This document shows, one piece after another, positions 6,319 through 7,231 of a stretch of DNA of 7,231 nucleotides. Every line of letters begins with the position of its first letter. The first letter of the stretch is position 1. Source of the DNA: an uncultured Lachnospiraceae bacterium. GTDB lineage: Bacteria; Bacillota; Clostridia; Lachnospirales; Lachnospiraceae. The DNA is taken from contig CADCQV010000335.1 in the NCBI GenBank assembly GCA_902803625.1, positions 1 to 7,231 of the forward strand, given 5' to 3'. The notes beneath the pieces were generated by a model, which was not told the DNA's origin, ran no database searches, and saw nothing but the letters and a program-made list of their open reading frames with translations. Both the position numbers and the translations under genes were made by a program.

Positions 6319-6350
6319 TTGTCAATTGGATTTGCATGGCATAATATTAT
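6319..6350 (+). promoter_or_regulatory. Promoter of the MNT/HEPN cassette with palindromic -10 region
   Basis: TTGTCA (6319-6324, 5 of 6 to consensus), a 17-bp spacer and TAATAT (6342-6347); CATAAT two bases earlier is an alternative -10. The -10 lies inside the perfect 10-bp palindrome ATAATATTAT (6341-6350), which could be an operator for autoregulation, as is common for toxin-antitoxin operons. The operator role is inference. Confidence 0.55.
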
Positions 6351-6393
6351 AGAGTAATGAGGCATACTACAGACACAATAATCGGAGGGTGCG

Positions 6394-6729
6394 ATGGGTA
6401 TCACAGCAAACCATGAGCTTTTCAATAAATTAGTACCTGCAATATGTGATATATATGGTAACAGGCTTATTTCCATTATACTTTTTGGATCCGTTGCCCG
6501 GAATACTGCAACGGAGGATTCTGATATAGACATAGCTTTACTCGTTGAAAGCGATGATCCTTCCCTGCATGATCGTATGCTGGATATTTTATCCGATTTG
6601 GATCTGGAATATGACCAGGTTATTTCGCCCTCCCTTATTGAAAAAAAGCAATATGATAAATGGAAAGCCGTTCTTCCTTTCTATAAAAATATTGAAAAAG
6701 AAGGGGTGGTATTATGGAAGGCAGCCTGA
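6394..6729 (+). CDS. mntA: MNT-type nucleotidyltransferase, antitoxin of an MNT/HEPN pair (MntA-like)
   Basis: A 111-residue minimal nucleotidyltransferase of the DNA polymerase beta superfamily. The active-site signature is FGSVARN...DSDIDIALLV at 31-51: Gly32-Ser33 of the GS motif and the metal-binding pair Asp44 and Asp46. A candidate third carboxylate is Asp74 in LEYDQV. The C-terminus reads FYKNIEKEGVVLWK, a common ending in this family. In studied pairs (MntA-HepT) such enzymes add AMP to the HEPN toxin and silence it; that is family knowledge, not shown here. The GSxxRG glycine is replaced by Asn37, but the catalytic residues are kept. GGAGG lies five bases before the ATG. The gene overlaps the HEPN gene by 16 nt, so translation is probably coupled. 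Base composition looks more AT-rich than the ech genes. Confidence 0.88.
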   Translation: MGITANHELFNKLVPAICDIYGNRLISIILFGSVARNTATEDSDIDIALLVESDDPSLHDRMLDILSDLDLEYDQVISPSLIEKKQYDKWKAVLPFYKNIEKEGVVLWKAA

Positions 6730-7106
6730 AAGATCTGTCAGATTATCGTCTGGAAAGGGCAAAAGAAGATCTGGACAGGGCAAAAAGAGAATTTGAATTC
6801 GGTGATTATAAGCTTGCCCAGAACCGTTCATATTATGCTGTTTTTCATGCCATGAGAGCGGTAAATGCTTTGGATGACTATGATAGCAAAAAACACAGCG
6901 GTGTTATTTCCCATTTTAATCATGAACATGTGAAGAACGGTGATTTCCCCAAAGAAGTGTCAAAGATGATTAAGGGAGCCATGGAAGTTCGCCAGCAGTC
7001 GGATTATGATGATTTTTATGTTGTTTCCAGAGAATTTGCTGAAAAGCAGCTGCAAAATGTAGAATACATCATTAATCTGATCGATGATTATCTGAAAACA
7101 AAGTAA
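6714..7106 (+). CDS. HEPN domain protein, toxin partner of the MNT enzyme (HepT-like)
   Basis: A 130-residue all-helical HEPN domain protein of the COG1895 type. Key features are the NRSYYAVFHAMRAV helix (37-50), containing the R-x6-H pair Arg38 and His45 that fits the HEPN RX4-6H RNase motif, followed by KKHSGVISHFNHEHVKNGDF (59-78) and RQQSDYDDFY (93-102). The last two blocks are typical of this subgroup. Many HEPN proteins of such pairs are RNases whose activity the partner nucleotidyltransferase blocks. The RX4HXY form described for HepT toxins is not seen; Tyr98 and Tyr102 in the DYDDFY block would be candidates for modification, but that is a guess. The ATG at 6714 lies inside the partner gene, with a GGGGTGG sequence just upstream. 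Alternatively the pair is a non-toxic nucleotide-binding module, as few members have been tested. Confidence 0.86.
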   Translation: MEGSLKDLSDYRLERAKEDLDRAKREFEFGDYKLAQNRSYYAVFHAMRAVNALDDYDSKKHSGVISHFNHEHVKNGDFPKEVSKMIKGAMEVRQQSDYDDFYVVSREFAEKQLQNVEYIINLIDDYLKTK

Positions 7107-7155
7107 AACTAATTACCGGTGCGCAGATCCCGCGGAACAAAACTGGGCATTGTAA

Positions 7156-7207
7156 AATAAAGTGTGTAAGTTGAGTAACCATTAACTTACGCACTTTATT
7201 TATTTCA
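7156..7207 (+). terminator. Long hairpin after the cassette: terminator or mobile-element end
   Basis: Arms 7156-7172 and 7184-7200 are inverted repeats of 17 bp with one G-U pair (AATAAAGTGTGTAAGTT on the left) and an 11-nt loop, followed by TATTTC. It lies 49 nt after the HEPN stop, a good place for a terminator, but the tail is not a clean T run and the stem is long and AT-rich. The arm resembles ends I recall for IS256-family elements (GATAAAGTCCGTATAA), so a small element or IS end is an alternative. Confidence 0.6.
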
Positions 7208-7231
7208 TAGGGTGCGATACATTAAGAGAAA

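Overview
The window looks like a Firmicute genome, most likely an anaerobic clostridium of the Lachnospiraceae type. The grounds are strong AGGAGG ribosome binding sites, sigma-A-like promoters (two with an extended -10), a tRNA-Gln without an encoded CCA, and a membrane-bound Ech-type [NiFe] hydrogenase. From general knowledge, Ech occurs in rumen and gut relatives such as Butyrivibrio and Pseudobutyrivibrio. The taxonomic placement is inference; no marker gene is present.

Left two thirds (1-4702, minus strand): an ech operon in the canonical order echA-echB-echC-echD-echE, read right to left from a recognisable promoter at 4674-4702. EchA (antiporter-like) and EchB (NuoH-like) form the membrane arm. 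EchC (NuoB-like small subunit), EchD (NuoC-like) and EchE (NuoD-like large subunit with the NiFe site) form the peripheral arm. EchE is cut by the left edge after 259 residues, and the ferredoxin-like EchF expected next would lie outside. Together the products would move electrons between ferredoxin and H+/H2, coupled to ion translocation. The genes are tightly packed (echA/echB overlap by 4 nt, echD/echE abut) except for a 170-nt gap between echB and echC, which is filled by a tandem 23-bp repeat.

Middle (4703-6048): a divergently transcribed DUF2971 gene, an unrecognised 106-residue gene that converges on it with overlapping stop codons, and a tRNA-Gln(CUG) with its own promoter and a strong hairpin terminator.

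Right part (6049-7231): about 345 nt without a gene, holding hairpins and short repeats. It is followed by a two-gene MNT nucleotidyltransferase/HEPN cassette (mntA-hepT-like toxin-antitoxin) whose reading frames overlap by 16 nt. A long 17-bp hairpin near the right edge is either the cassette's terminator or the end of a mobile element. The tRNA, the repeats and the toxin-antitoxin pair together suggest a variable accessory spot beside a core-metabolism operon. I did not find a clearly new biological system; the oddest signals are the repeat inside the ech operon and the repeat-rich stretch after the tRNA.
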